Assembly (NCBI GenBank): GCA_029718625.1
Contig: CM056381.1
Coordinates: 50,357,207 to 50,421,206, forward strand
DNA length: 64,000 bases
Reading direction: 5' to 3'
Origin: Synaphobranchus kaupii
Taxonomy: Eukaryota > Chordata > Actinopteri > Anguilliformes > Synaphobranchidae
In this document: in pieces, positions 46,863 through 56,218 of the stretch
Numbering within the stretch: position 1 is the first letter of the stretch
How the letters are laid out: each line of letters opens with the position of its first letter
Position numbers and translations under genes: made by a program
Notes under the pieces: generated by a model
Seen by the model: the letters and a program-made list of their open reading frames with translations, nothing else
What the model was told of the DNA's origin: nothing
The model's database searches: none

Positions 46863-46970
46863 TGGTATTTAAACGACGTGAGTGCTAGCCGCTATAATGA
46901 ACCCTGCGCCGGGTGTAAGATAGCAAAGACACTTGCGTTTGGGTTAGCGCCAGGTGTAAGATAGGGCCCC

Positions 46971-47363
46971 AAGATATAAAAAAATTCCTTCCACAGTCCT
47001 TTATATGTGGGTTTGTTCTTTACTTTGTTGGGTGTTCTCTCCAGTGGGTGTCAAATGGCTTCCCTTTTCATGCGATGCACTTTTTTAAATATGTCTGTCA
47101 GATCCCATTGGCTGAACACCACCCATCACCTTTCCCACTTGATTGTAATTGATCATCTGACTGACTATTTTCACTCTCAATGGTCAATTATGAATGCATG
47201 TGTATGTATTTCACTGGTTGTTGGCTCTAACACATGCTTTTTTTCTGCTTCCCCTTGTATTATTTAAATGTATTTACTTATTTTTTACTGTTTTGAAATT
47301 GTTGTCTTTCTATCTATAAGCCTTGTATGTTCAGTTCTGTTGAAACCTGTGGAAGGCTTCTGC
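46971..47363. other. ncl intron sequence, nothing recognised
   Basis: No RRM-like exon, repeat terminus or structured RNA was found. Confidence 0.45.
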
Positions 47364-48019
47364 TGTGAGGGCGGTGAGTGCGGAGGACCAAACGCGACTG
47401 TGAGAGGATTCCAATAGTTCTCCACAGATGTGGAAGAACCAGATAGGGGTAAGGACTAAAAAAGGAAGGAAACGCTTCCCGGCGAATATATGCCAAACAA
47501 AAAGCAACCCAGGAGAAGTCGGCGAAAAGCTCAGACTCGAGCAGAATATAAAGAAAATGAGAAGAAATAGCCCCCGGCTCGTTAGACTATAAACGGCTAC
47601 TAAAAAGGAGGTAGAGGAAAAAAGAGGAAACACAAAATGAGCGAAACAAAGAGGCGAAACGAGTAAAGGTAAAGAGAGGTACTATCTCAGAGAGATAGGA
47701 AGGAAACCCAGGACAGAAAATAGATAAGAGAAAAAGAAAAGAGAATAGGTAGCTCTAAAACACCACCTTAACTAAACTCAAATCAACAAGAAGTTCCTGC
47801 GTTACTTTAAATAGCAAAGTAATGCAGTCTTCTGAAGTCCTGTACCGTTTACCAGGCTTGTCGTGAAACGAATAACACTAAAGCACAGAGCACCGGAAGG
47901 GCAGTGCTTAAATAGTGCGGCGCACACCTGCAAACGGTAAGGCAATTAATTATGGAGAGGGGGAAAAACGACAGGAGCGCCCTCGTAGGTAGGAACCGAG
48001 CAGGAAGAAAACCATGACA
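47364..48019 (-). mobile_element. LTR of the TGTCATGG family (copy C)
   Basis: On the minus strand it starts TGTCATGGTTTTCTTCCTGC and ends GCCCTCACA. At 656 bp it has exactly the length of copy B. The flanking pentamers (TCTGC, ATTGC) are similar but not identical. No internal region is present. Confidence 0.75.
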
Positions 48020-48159
48020 ATTGCCAAAACGGTTTTTAACGATAATAAAACGTTTTTTTTATTTTTTTTAATCTTCCACCCAACTTCAAATGTACCTGAA
48101 ATTTCCTTCTTGCTCATATTTCTTATCCATGCACCTTGATTGTTTTGTGAAGTAGTGCC

Positions 48160-48520
48160 AGTTTTATTTTTTCCTCACTGATGAGGAGGCAGCAGCGGGT
48201 CTGGGTGCGTCAGCTCTTTTGGTGGAGAGGAGGGTATGGGTCCGCGAAAGTAGCCACCACTGGTGAAACCATATTGTGCATAATTTCACGGATTCCAACC
48301 GGGTTCTCAATTTCCGTTTTTTTTCCTTTACCGTCAGCATACTGATCTCTGTGCCCCCATATCGGTGCACAAACGAGTGGCTATTGTGCTGTGGTGGTTT
48401 CCCACAGGGTCACGTTACTGTGCCATTGCTCATTTGTTTGGGGTGAGCAAAGCATCAGTGGACATGAGGTGTCTGATGCCCTCTACTCCATTCAAAAAGT
48501 GTACATAAGCCCCAGAGTGA
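48160..48520 (+). pseudogene. PIF/Harbinger transposase remnant
   Basis: Plus-strand frames read QQRVWVRQLFWWRGGYG and, after frame breaks, HKRVAIVLWWFPTGSRYCAI then AHLFGVSKASVD, which resemble the N-terminal part and the 'LWRLATGxSYRxVAxxFGVSxSTV' helix-turn-helix of Harbinger nucleases. Stops interrupt it and the catalytic DDE region is not seen. Confidence 0.5.
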
Positions 48521-48660
48521 GAGAACCCGAGTAAAACATTGGTGTAAATAACTGGCGTTTTCCAGTGAATGCATTTTGAGATGTCTGGTCTGGCAGATCT
48601 GAACCCAATGCGAAAAAAATCCAATTTGTGCATGTCTAGACCTGCGTCAGGCTTTTAAAA

Positions 48661-50504
48661 GCCTAGTGTCATCAGATGTCAGAAGCCGCATTGAAATGAC
48701 TAGTGTAACCATAGCCAAAGTGACTAGTGTCGCCATAGCCTAATACTGGTAATAGAGCTGTCACGATTATGAAATTTGTGTTAACAAATAATTGTAAGCC
48801 AAATTACTGTCCAGAGTAGTGCAAAACAATTACCAAGTAATTATTGTAGCAACCTTTTCAAATCACAGCTTTCCTCTTATAATTGTTTTCAATGCAATTT
48901 CCTATGGAACCAATAGGTGAGCAGCTATTTCAATAACCTTATTAATGAGTTAATTTGTGGAAGATACTGGCTAAATGTTGGACAGTAGGGGGTGCTGGAG
49001 TTAGCCAGCCAAAATCCCTGTTTTAATGAGTACTTCTATGTATGTTACAGAAAGGTATCAATTAATATAGGGATTATGATTGAACAATTAATTTCACCAT
49101 GAAGGAGTTTCATAAGGTTCCATATTTGAACTGCATACCACAAAACATAAAATGTTCAAGTTCTGAGATGTAACTGCTTACTGAATACATATCTAAAAAA
49201 ATATTATTATTATTATTTCTGGGCAGTACCTGAGTTCTCTGTGATAATGTTAGCCACCACAAAAAAACAGCAAGTGTAAATGTTTAACTATATATCGGTG
49301 ATGATATCATCAATAGAAACCAGGTTCAGAAAGTAAAGGTCCCCCCCAGCATTTTGTTCCAATCACCTGGATTTGCTAATTAGCACAATTCTTCAGCCAG
49401 GAGGTAGAAGTAATTAGCGAAATCAGCTGACTGGGTGGTATAAACACATGGCAGGACTTTTACTTTGTGACCCCTGGATTTTACACCTCTGGGTATCAGC
49501 CGATTTCCCTTCCATGTGTGACTCAATCAGCACAGATACTCTTAACCCATCTTTAATGAGCTCAGTACGCCTTGTTCATATAGACCTACATCAATCTTGT
49601 GAGAGCAAAATAAAAAATAAACAGAAACGAAACATTAAATAAAAAATCTGAACATGCAAACGGGATACTATCCCTTAATGTTGCTATTTTAGTTTAGCGC
49701 AGCTGCGCCAAATCGCACCACTTTTTCAGAACGTGTGCCTTTAAAAATAAATTTTTAAAGAGACCAAAGGCACAGCTATGATGAAATGTCACTTACAGGC
49801 CATCAAAATAATTTTTGTATTTATGCTAGTTTGTTGTTTTTAAATGGAATATATCGATTTAATTCAATAGATCAGACCGACCATCTATTACGCCTCTGTA
49901 TTGATTTAGTCTGTGGAAACAATTCTGTCAAGTGCCAAATCTCGCCATTACATGAGCCAAAACCCACCATGTAATTAATAAAACAAAAATGTGACGCTTT
50001 ACATTGTAGGAAAAAAATGTTTGAACGAGACTTGACGCGGTGTTGTTGGTAACCGGTGGCATACTAAAAGCATATTAAAAGCTCTCGAAATGCAGCCACA
50101 TTCAGAGACTTTAAAAAAAAAAAAATTTTCTTGAATTAAAACATGTTCAAATGCCGCCATATACAGAGACTTTTTTATTTTTATTTTCTTGAATTAAAAC
50201 CCTGTTCAAATGTTCTGGAGATTTGTGTTTACCGTTAGCTCAGAAATGCATCTTGTTGGACTTCTGTTAATTTTTCTTTTTTAATTTAGAGTGGTTTTCT
50301 CATTAAATCATTATAATACTTCTCCTTGCATTTTATAAAACATACTAATAATAATGCATATATAATAAAAAATTTTACAAATTTTTCTGATTTTCCCTTT
50401 TTATCAAATACAAAGTTTCTAAGTGTCACTATGTTGCGTAGCGAGGTCCCCCAAAATCCTGATAGGAGCATCCCTAGTAACAGTCAAGGAGAAAATTGTC
50501 TCAC
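48661..50504. other. ncl intron sequence, no exon found
   Basis: This segment should hold RRM2 exons if the gene followed the usual order, but no RNP1/RNP2-like coding stretch appears on the minus strand. A 'tttctaagtgtcactatgtt' piece near 50417-50440 is a fragment of the repeat found at 55.6, 60.1 and 61.8 kb. Confidence 0.5.
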
Positions 50505-50641
50505 CCTTTTTGGCCTCTTGAGGGGTTTCTTTGATCTTGGCCTTATCCAGCCTCAGCTTCTGGTCCATAACCTTCTTTCCATTAAGCATGAGGGCTTTCT
50601 GTAACTGTTCTTCCGTAGAGAAATTCACATACCCAAATTTC
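50505..50641 (-). CDS. ncl: Nucleolin exon: second half of RRM1
   Basis: The 137-bp exon has an ACTGTAG acceptor and a GTGAGA donor. It reads KFGYVNFSTEEQLQKALMLN then GKKVMDQKLRLDKAKIKETPQEAKKG: the RNP1 strand KFGYVNF and the last strands of RRM1, equivalent to KFGYVDF...GNEIKLEKPKGKDSKKE in mammals. It ends in phase 1. In other vertebrates the next exon starts RRM2; here the next recognisable exon downstream is RRM4 (35659-35785). Confidence 0.93.
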
Positions 50642-50852
50642 CTACAGTTGATAATGATAGCAAAGAATTATCATTTTATTTTTTTATTTTTTTTAAAGTA
50701 ATGTATATACGTTCTGAATTTCAATCTCAGACTACAGATGACAATCTTTGAGAATAAAATAAAACTACAAAATAAAGTTTTTGCTTTCGGAATGAAAGAA
50801 TAGCAGTTATTTGGCTTATGATATGCAGCAAATACAGTGTTAAGACACTTAC

Positions 50853-50976
50853 TTGGAAGACCCCACTCGAACATTTTGGATCTTCAAGTCATTTTCTTGA
50901 AAGAACTTTTCCAATGCCTCTTTGATTTCCATGAAGCTCTTGCTTTTGTTCAAATTTCCAACAAAAAGGCAGAAGC
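50853..50976 (-). CDS. ncl: Nucleolin exon: first half of RRM1
   Basis: Nucleolin is an abundant nucleolar RNA- and histone-binding protein acting in rRNA transcription and processing, built of an acidic/basic N-terminus, four RRMs and an RGG tail. This 124-bp exon (acceptor CTATTTCAG, donor GTAAGT) encodes GFCLFVGNLNKSKSFMEIKE and ALEKFFQENDLKIQNVRVGSSK. LFVGNLN is the RNP2 strand of RRM1, in line with mammalian LFVGNLNFNKS. Its phases (1 in, 2 out) match the 90-bp N-terminal exons upstream and the second RRM1 exon downstream. Confidence 0.94.
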
Positions 50977-51444
50977 CTGAAATAGAGTTCCAATAAGCTG
51001 CAATGGCAATCCACTTCAAACAGTTCACTAGCAAGTTTACTAATGCTTCTGGCTAATTTCCTTACAAACTCATTGCTGTCAAGTGTCACGCAACCCCCTT
51101 CGCGCAGATGCCAATTTTGGTCAATTCTCACCTATTTAGGGAGTGTTCTATTTAAGGCTTTATAACTCCAGGTGTGAGCATCACAGAAACTTGGAAAATT
51201 ACTTAAATGTAACCAGTTGTACCATTTACAATACTAACTTAGATTTGTTTATTTTCATAATTTAGGTCAAAATAAAGTGCCACAAATGCAACGAAATCTT
51301 CACAAAAACGCTAACAAAATTTTTTTCTTTAGTTTGCAATGAAATACTGAGAGCTACATATCTAAAACAGGTAAAACTATACATTTCCTGAATCAGACTC
51401 CTCAGACAAATCTGAGGGTGATATGCAGAACAACTAAAGATCTA

Positions 51445-52680
51445 CAGTAGGGTTCAAAAGTCTGAGACCACAAGTGAAAATGCTTCTATTTTACATTCTT
51501 TTCTAATTTAATGCAATTTTTCTTTCATTAGAAATGGTATTATCAGCATCATAATTTGAATGAAAAGTTAGATATTTGAAAACTTCACATGAATGAATAA
51601 AACTATTAGTATTTGGTATGTCCCGCTTTTGCTTTGATGACAGCTTCTACTCAAGCTAGCATGGACTCCACAAGTTTGTGCAGAACCTGATGATCCATGT
51701 TATCCCAAAATGATTTGACAATGTTCCAAAAAGTATCTTGTGATGTTACTGAATTCTTGGCTTTCTCTGTCTTCAAGTGCCCCCATAAATATTCAATGGG
51801 GTTGAGGTCAGGTGACTGTGGAGGAAAGTCTACGACAGTCAGCACTCCTTGCTCCTCTTTGGTCTTCAAGTAGTTCTTGCAAATATTTGAGGTGTGTTTA
51901 GGGTCATTATCCTGTTGCAGTATGAATCCTTCTCCACAAAGCTCCAAACCAGAGGGTATAGCATTTCTCTGAAGAATGGAGTGGTATTTTTCTTTTGTCA
52001 GGGTGTAATCGATTTGGTGCAGGTGTCCAACTCCAGAGTAGGCAAAACAGCCCCAGACTTGAATATTCCCAGCACTGTGGTATCAATCGCTCTCCAGTTC
52101 GTCTCTTTACATAAACCCTTCTGTTACTGCCATAAATCTCAAACTTTGATTCATCAGTAAAAAGGACTTTTTTCCAGTGATCCACTGTGAAATGCTGGTA
52201 TGTCTTAGCCCATGCCAATTGTTGGCATTGTTTCCCCTCCTGAGAAGTGGTTTAGAGACTGCTACTTTGAGACCACTACTAGCTAGTCTTCTTTTGACAG
52301 TACTTTTACGGATTGGAGTCTCTCGTTCTTTATTCAGCGCATTCTGTATCTGTGATGCAGTTGATGTTCTCTCTCTCAGTGAACAAAGCTTTATGTATTG
52401 GTCTTCTGATGGTGCAAGCCAATTAACTAACAAGCCACTGTTGAGTAGATCAAATCCACTTGTGTCATCTGAACACATGCTTCAATGGAAGGGATAAGAC
52501 TCAAGGAAATTTGATTAGTGACCTATAAATAGTGCAGAATCAAAAAAAACTCTTAATTTCACGTCATAACTTTTATATTTTTAGACTTTTTTCAAAATCC
52601 ACAAACTTATTGTTTATTTCCAAGTTTACATAAAAAAATGTCAGATTTTCAATGTGGTCTCAGACTTTTGGACCCCACTG
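51445..52680 (-). mobile_element. Degenerate Tc1-like element in ncl intron
   Basis: Inverted ends (CAGTAGGGTTCAAAAGTCTG left; complement of CAGTGGGGTCCAAAAGTCTG right) are each bordered by TA. Minus-strand transposase pieces are in three frames: an N-terminal part with SLRERTSTASQIQNALNKE (52107-52478), a middle with VLFTDESKFEIYG (51907-52218), and a C-terminal part with LQQDNDPKHTS and LNPIEYLWGHL (51651-51947). The DDE residues are present but the frame is broken, so it is dead. Confidence 0.9.
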
Positions 52681-53084
52681 TATGTTGCAAAATGTAGGCG
52701 GTGTACCCTGTTGTCCCTTAGTGTCTCCACATCTATCCAAATGGCTAAATTGTGCACTGCTGTAAATCATAAAATAATCATATTTAACTACAAATCAACT
52801 GTTTTGGCTCATAAAACTAATTTTGCATCATTTCCAAGTTGGACTTACTATCTTTTAATCAGTATAGGGGGGATAGATATCTATGGGTCCAAAAACCTAT
52901 CCAAAGCCTGTCTTAAAATGAAAAAAATATTTTTGTCCATTATAAAGCATATACACATTCATACTCACTCTAAGGAAATGTTTACATTCATCTAGCACAT
53001 ATGCACAGTAAATTTGAATGAGTATTTCCCATGCCCTAAGTCACAAGTATAGCCTATAGGGAGATACTAATATGCCATAGTGTA

Positions 53085-54723
53085 CAGTCAAGCCGGAAAG
53101 TCTGAACACTCCTTTCACCTATCCACGTTTTATTACGTTACAGACATATCCTACAATAGATTGAGTTCATTTTTTGTCTGAAAATTCTACACAAAATAGC
53201 CCATAATGACAAAGTGAAAACAGGTTTTTAGACATTTGTGCTAATTTATTAAAAATCAAAATGTAAAATATCATATGTACACAAGTGTGCACACCCTTTG
53301 ATATGACATCCAAAAGTGAGCTGAGGTGAATTTTGTTTCCACTGATACTGCTTGAGATGTTTCTACAACTTAATTGGAGTCCACCTGTGATAAATTCAAT
53401 TGATTGGACATGATTGGGGATTGCCAACACCTGCCTATATAAGGTCCCACAGTTGACAGTGCATGTCAGAGCAAACTCCAAGCCATGGGGTCAAAGGAAT
53501 TATCTGCAGACCTCAGAAACAGGATTGTGTCAAGGCATAGATCTGGAGAAGGGTACGGAAAAATCTCTGCAGCTTTACAGGTCCCAAAGAGCACAGTGGC
53601 CACCATCATTCGTAAATGGAAGAAGTTTGGAACCACCAAGAATCTTACTAGACCTGGCCGCCCGGCCAAACTGAGCAATCGGGGAAGACGGGCTTTGGCC
53701 AGGGAGGTGAGCAGGAACCCGAGGGTCACTCTGACAGAGCTCCAGCGTATCCTTGTGGAGATGGGAGAACATTTCAGAAGATCAACCATCCAGGCAGCAC
53801 TCCACCAATCAGGCCTTTATGGTAGAGTGGCCAGACGGAAGCCCCTCCTTAGTAAAAGGCACATCACAGCCCGCTTGGAGTTTGCCAAAAGGCACCTAGA
53901 GGACTCTCCAAACCATGAGAATCAAGATTCTCTGGTCTGATGAAACCAAAATTGAACTTTTTGGCCTGAATACCAAGCGTCACGTCTGGAGGAAACCAGG
54001 CACCGCTCATCACCTGGCTAATAGCATCCCTACAGTGAAGCATGGCGGTGGCAGCATCATGATGTGGGGATGTTTTTCAGCAGCGGGAACGGGGCGACTA
54101 GTCCTGATAGAGGGAAACATGAATGCAGCTAAGTACACCAAGATCCTTGAAGAAAACCTGCTCCAGAGCGCTCTGGACCTCAGACTGGGGCGAAGGTTTA
54201 CCTTCCAACATGACAACGACCCGAAGCACACAGCCAAGAGAACAAAGGAGTGGCTTCGGAGAAAGTCTGTGCATGACCTTGAGTGGCCCAGGCAGAGCCC
54301 AGACCTGAATCCAATTGAACATCTGTGGAAAGAGCTGAAAATGGCTGTGTACCGACGCTCCCCATCCAACCTGACGGAGCTTGCAAGGATATGCCAAGAG
54401 GAATGGGCAAAAATGTCCAGAAACAAGTGTGCCAAGCTCGTAGCTTCTTTCCCAAGATGCCTTGAAGCTGTAATCGCTGCCAAAGGTGCAGCAACCGAGT
54501 ATTAGGCTAAGGGTGTGTACAGATATGTAACCCCTAAATAACCTATTTTTGTCAGTAAAATAAAATTGCATATTTTCTAAAAACCTGTTTTCACTTCGTC
54601 ATTATTGGCTATTGTGTGTAGATGTTTGAGGCAAAAAATGAACTCAATCTATTGTAGAATATGTCTGTAACGTAAAAAAACGTGGATAGGTGAAAGGAGT
54701 GTTCAGACTTTCCGGCTTGACTG
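53085..54723 (+). mobile_element. Near-complete Tc1-like transposon in ncl intron
   Basis: The 1639-bp element has terminal inverted repeats starting CAGTCAAGCCGGAAAGTCTG, TA at both flanks, and both halves of a transposase gene. It is the full-length relative of the deleted copy at 19615-20649. Confidence 0.94.
53485..54505 (+). pseudogene. Tc1 transposase with one frameshift
   Basis: The first frame (53485-53940) carries the paired-like DNA-binding region (LRNRIVSRHRSGEGYGKIS...TVATIIRKWKKFG) and the GRPAKLSNRGRR AT-hook segment. The second (53915-54505) carries the catalytic core, with Asp in ILWSDETK, Asp in QHDNDPKHT and Glu in [11 protein letters not shown]. The two overlap with a shift near 53915-53940; otherwise no stops are seen, so inactivation is slight and recent-looking. 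Total length matches a Tc1 transposase of about 340 residues. Confidence 0.92.
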
Positions 54724-54725
54724 TA

Positions 54726-55420
54726 TATTATGTACGATATGATTATGATAAAATAATATTCCCCATCAGGAAAATGCTGCAAAATGTTCTAGCTTCAGGG
54801 CAAATCAAACATAAAGCATGACTGAGCCACCTATGAACGCTTACATTACAGTATGTGAAATGCACTCAAAATGTGAAAATAACAATATCAAACTTATGGC
54901 ACTGTGGCGGAGCGGAAAAACTAACATACATATTTGAAATATCCCAAGCAGTAATACTTACATATCAAGGAGAAAAATGTTGCTCATCCATATCCCTACA
55001 CTATAACAGCGAACGTACATTTTAAGTTGTTTGCATAAAACTAAACTAATAAAACTAGAAATGCTGTTACTGCCGGATGTAATTTATTGTTCAAAGCATC
55101 CAATAAGACATTGCAAACACCATAGCTAAGGTTATAATGTCCTATATTGGATAAAGGAGTCGTCAATGAAACCAGAATGAACTGGAATGAATGAAACAGC
55201 TTTGCAGAGCGTGGGGGATATTAGTGTAATAGAGTTATAAAGTGCTGTGTATTTCTCAATGGATTGACAATAAATGACCAGTGAATTTTAAAAGGGACAT
55301 CTCTATGCTAAAACCAATGTTAGGATTGGATTATGGATATTTATTTAATATTTAGTAGCAGATATTGATAGTAGAATGACATGGTAAAATGACAAAAGTA
55401 TTTCATGTTTATTTTGCATT
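54726..55420. other. ncl intron sequence, nothing recognised
   Basis: Ordinary AT-rich intronic sequence without exon-like frames or repeat termini. Confidence 0.45.
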
Positions 55421-55870
55421 TGAGCGAGTAGGGCTTTTCTGTTTTGGCATACGATCGGGCTATTGTTGGCTTTATCTTGTTGCTATGATAGAATACAAAT
55501 TTTTGGTGTTAAGAAAAAACATTTTTATGAACTCACACATAGACGTTATTGTCCACTGTGTCACGCATGGGTAGGTATAGTTGCATGCAAGACTGAGTGA
55601 GGGGTTGCTTGTTAAATGGACTATCTACGCAACATAGTGACACTTAGAAACTGTTGTCACGAATTGTGTACTAATAAAGCTAAAACCCAGAGTTTGTTGT
55701 TTCCACTCATAGTTTGGCTGCAGGAGAAATTAATATCTGAGTTCAGCAAAATCTTAGCCACTAGGGGATCTGTGTGAAGGGGTTAAGCGTTTTAATGATC
55801 AAACATGTCATATTACTACTGAGCAATACAAGGGGAAAGTAATAAATATGATATGAAATGCATATCTTGC

Positions 55871-55960
55871 CTTTATCCTCGGATTTAGCTTTTTTGACTG
55901 GAGGAGCCTCCTTCTTGGACTTGGCCTTTGCCTTCCTTTTCCCAGGAGTCAATGCAGGTT
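55871..55960 (-). CDS. ncl: Nucleolin N-terminal basic exon, copy B2
   Basis: The 90-bp exon lies between a TTTTCTAG acceptor and a GC donor (AAAG|GCAAGA). It reads EPALTPGKRKAKAKSKKEAP then PVKKAKSEDKG, with the TPGK motif typical of the lysine-rich N-terminal repeats of nucleolin. It starts and ends in phase 1, so its inclusion or skipping leaves the frame unchanged. It is the second copy of the exon at 62021-62110, differing at two visible residues (TPGKRK versus NPGKWK). Confidence 0.8.
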
Positions 55961-56172
55961 CTAGAAAATTGCAACAGTGCATTCAGCGCACCAAATCAAA
56001 TTACATCATAAAAACTTAATACAAATGCATCCATACTGTGCAGTCCAACGCATACTCTTGTGTCAAAGTTTACATTAAGTGGGTCATATATTCTACTATG
56101 CTGAAACCTACAGTACAAAGGACATTCAATAAAAATAAAAAACAATATTTCTGAAGATATTTTCACTGCAAC

Positions 56173-56173
<1 letters not shown>

Positions 56174-56214
<41 letters not shown>
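56174..56214. repeat. (AAT)n microsatellite
   Basis: About 13 AAT/ATA triplets, continued on the far side of the 3.6-kb element at 59807-59817, which marks this as the insertion target. Confidence 0.9.

Positions 56215-56215
<1 letters not shown>

Positions 56216-56218
<3 letters not shown>

Larger units (their letters stand above)
38203..46970. mobile_element. Outer DNA transposon carrying a nested Polinton
   Basis: The left end GGGGCTCTATCTTGACGATC and the right end, complement of GGGGCCCTATCTTACACCTG, are inverted repeats rich in GCGC motifs. Excluding the Polinton, about 1.3 kb of this element remains (38203-39386 and 46863-46970). The terminus type is seen in fish ISL2EU/PIF-Harbinger-like elements, but I am not certain of the superfamily. 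No transposase is readable. The Polinton inserted into it later. Confidence 0.6.
55430..56215. repeat. Segmental duplication, copy 1 (contains ncl exon B2)
   Basis: This block, starting TGTTTTGGCATACGATCGG, is repeated in direct orientation at about 61589-62345, with high identity and the same order: TE-like segment, 90-bp ncl exon, and (AAT)n at the end. Similarity resumes at 59807-59900 on the far side of the 3.6-kb element, which shows that the element inserted into copy 1. Confidence 0.85.
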
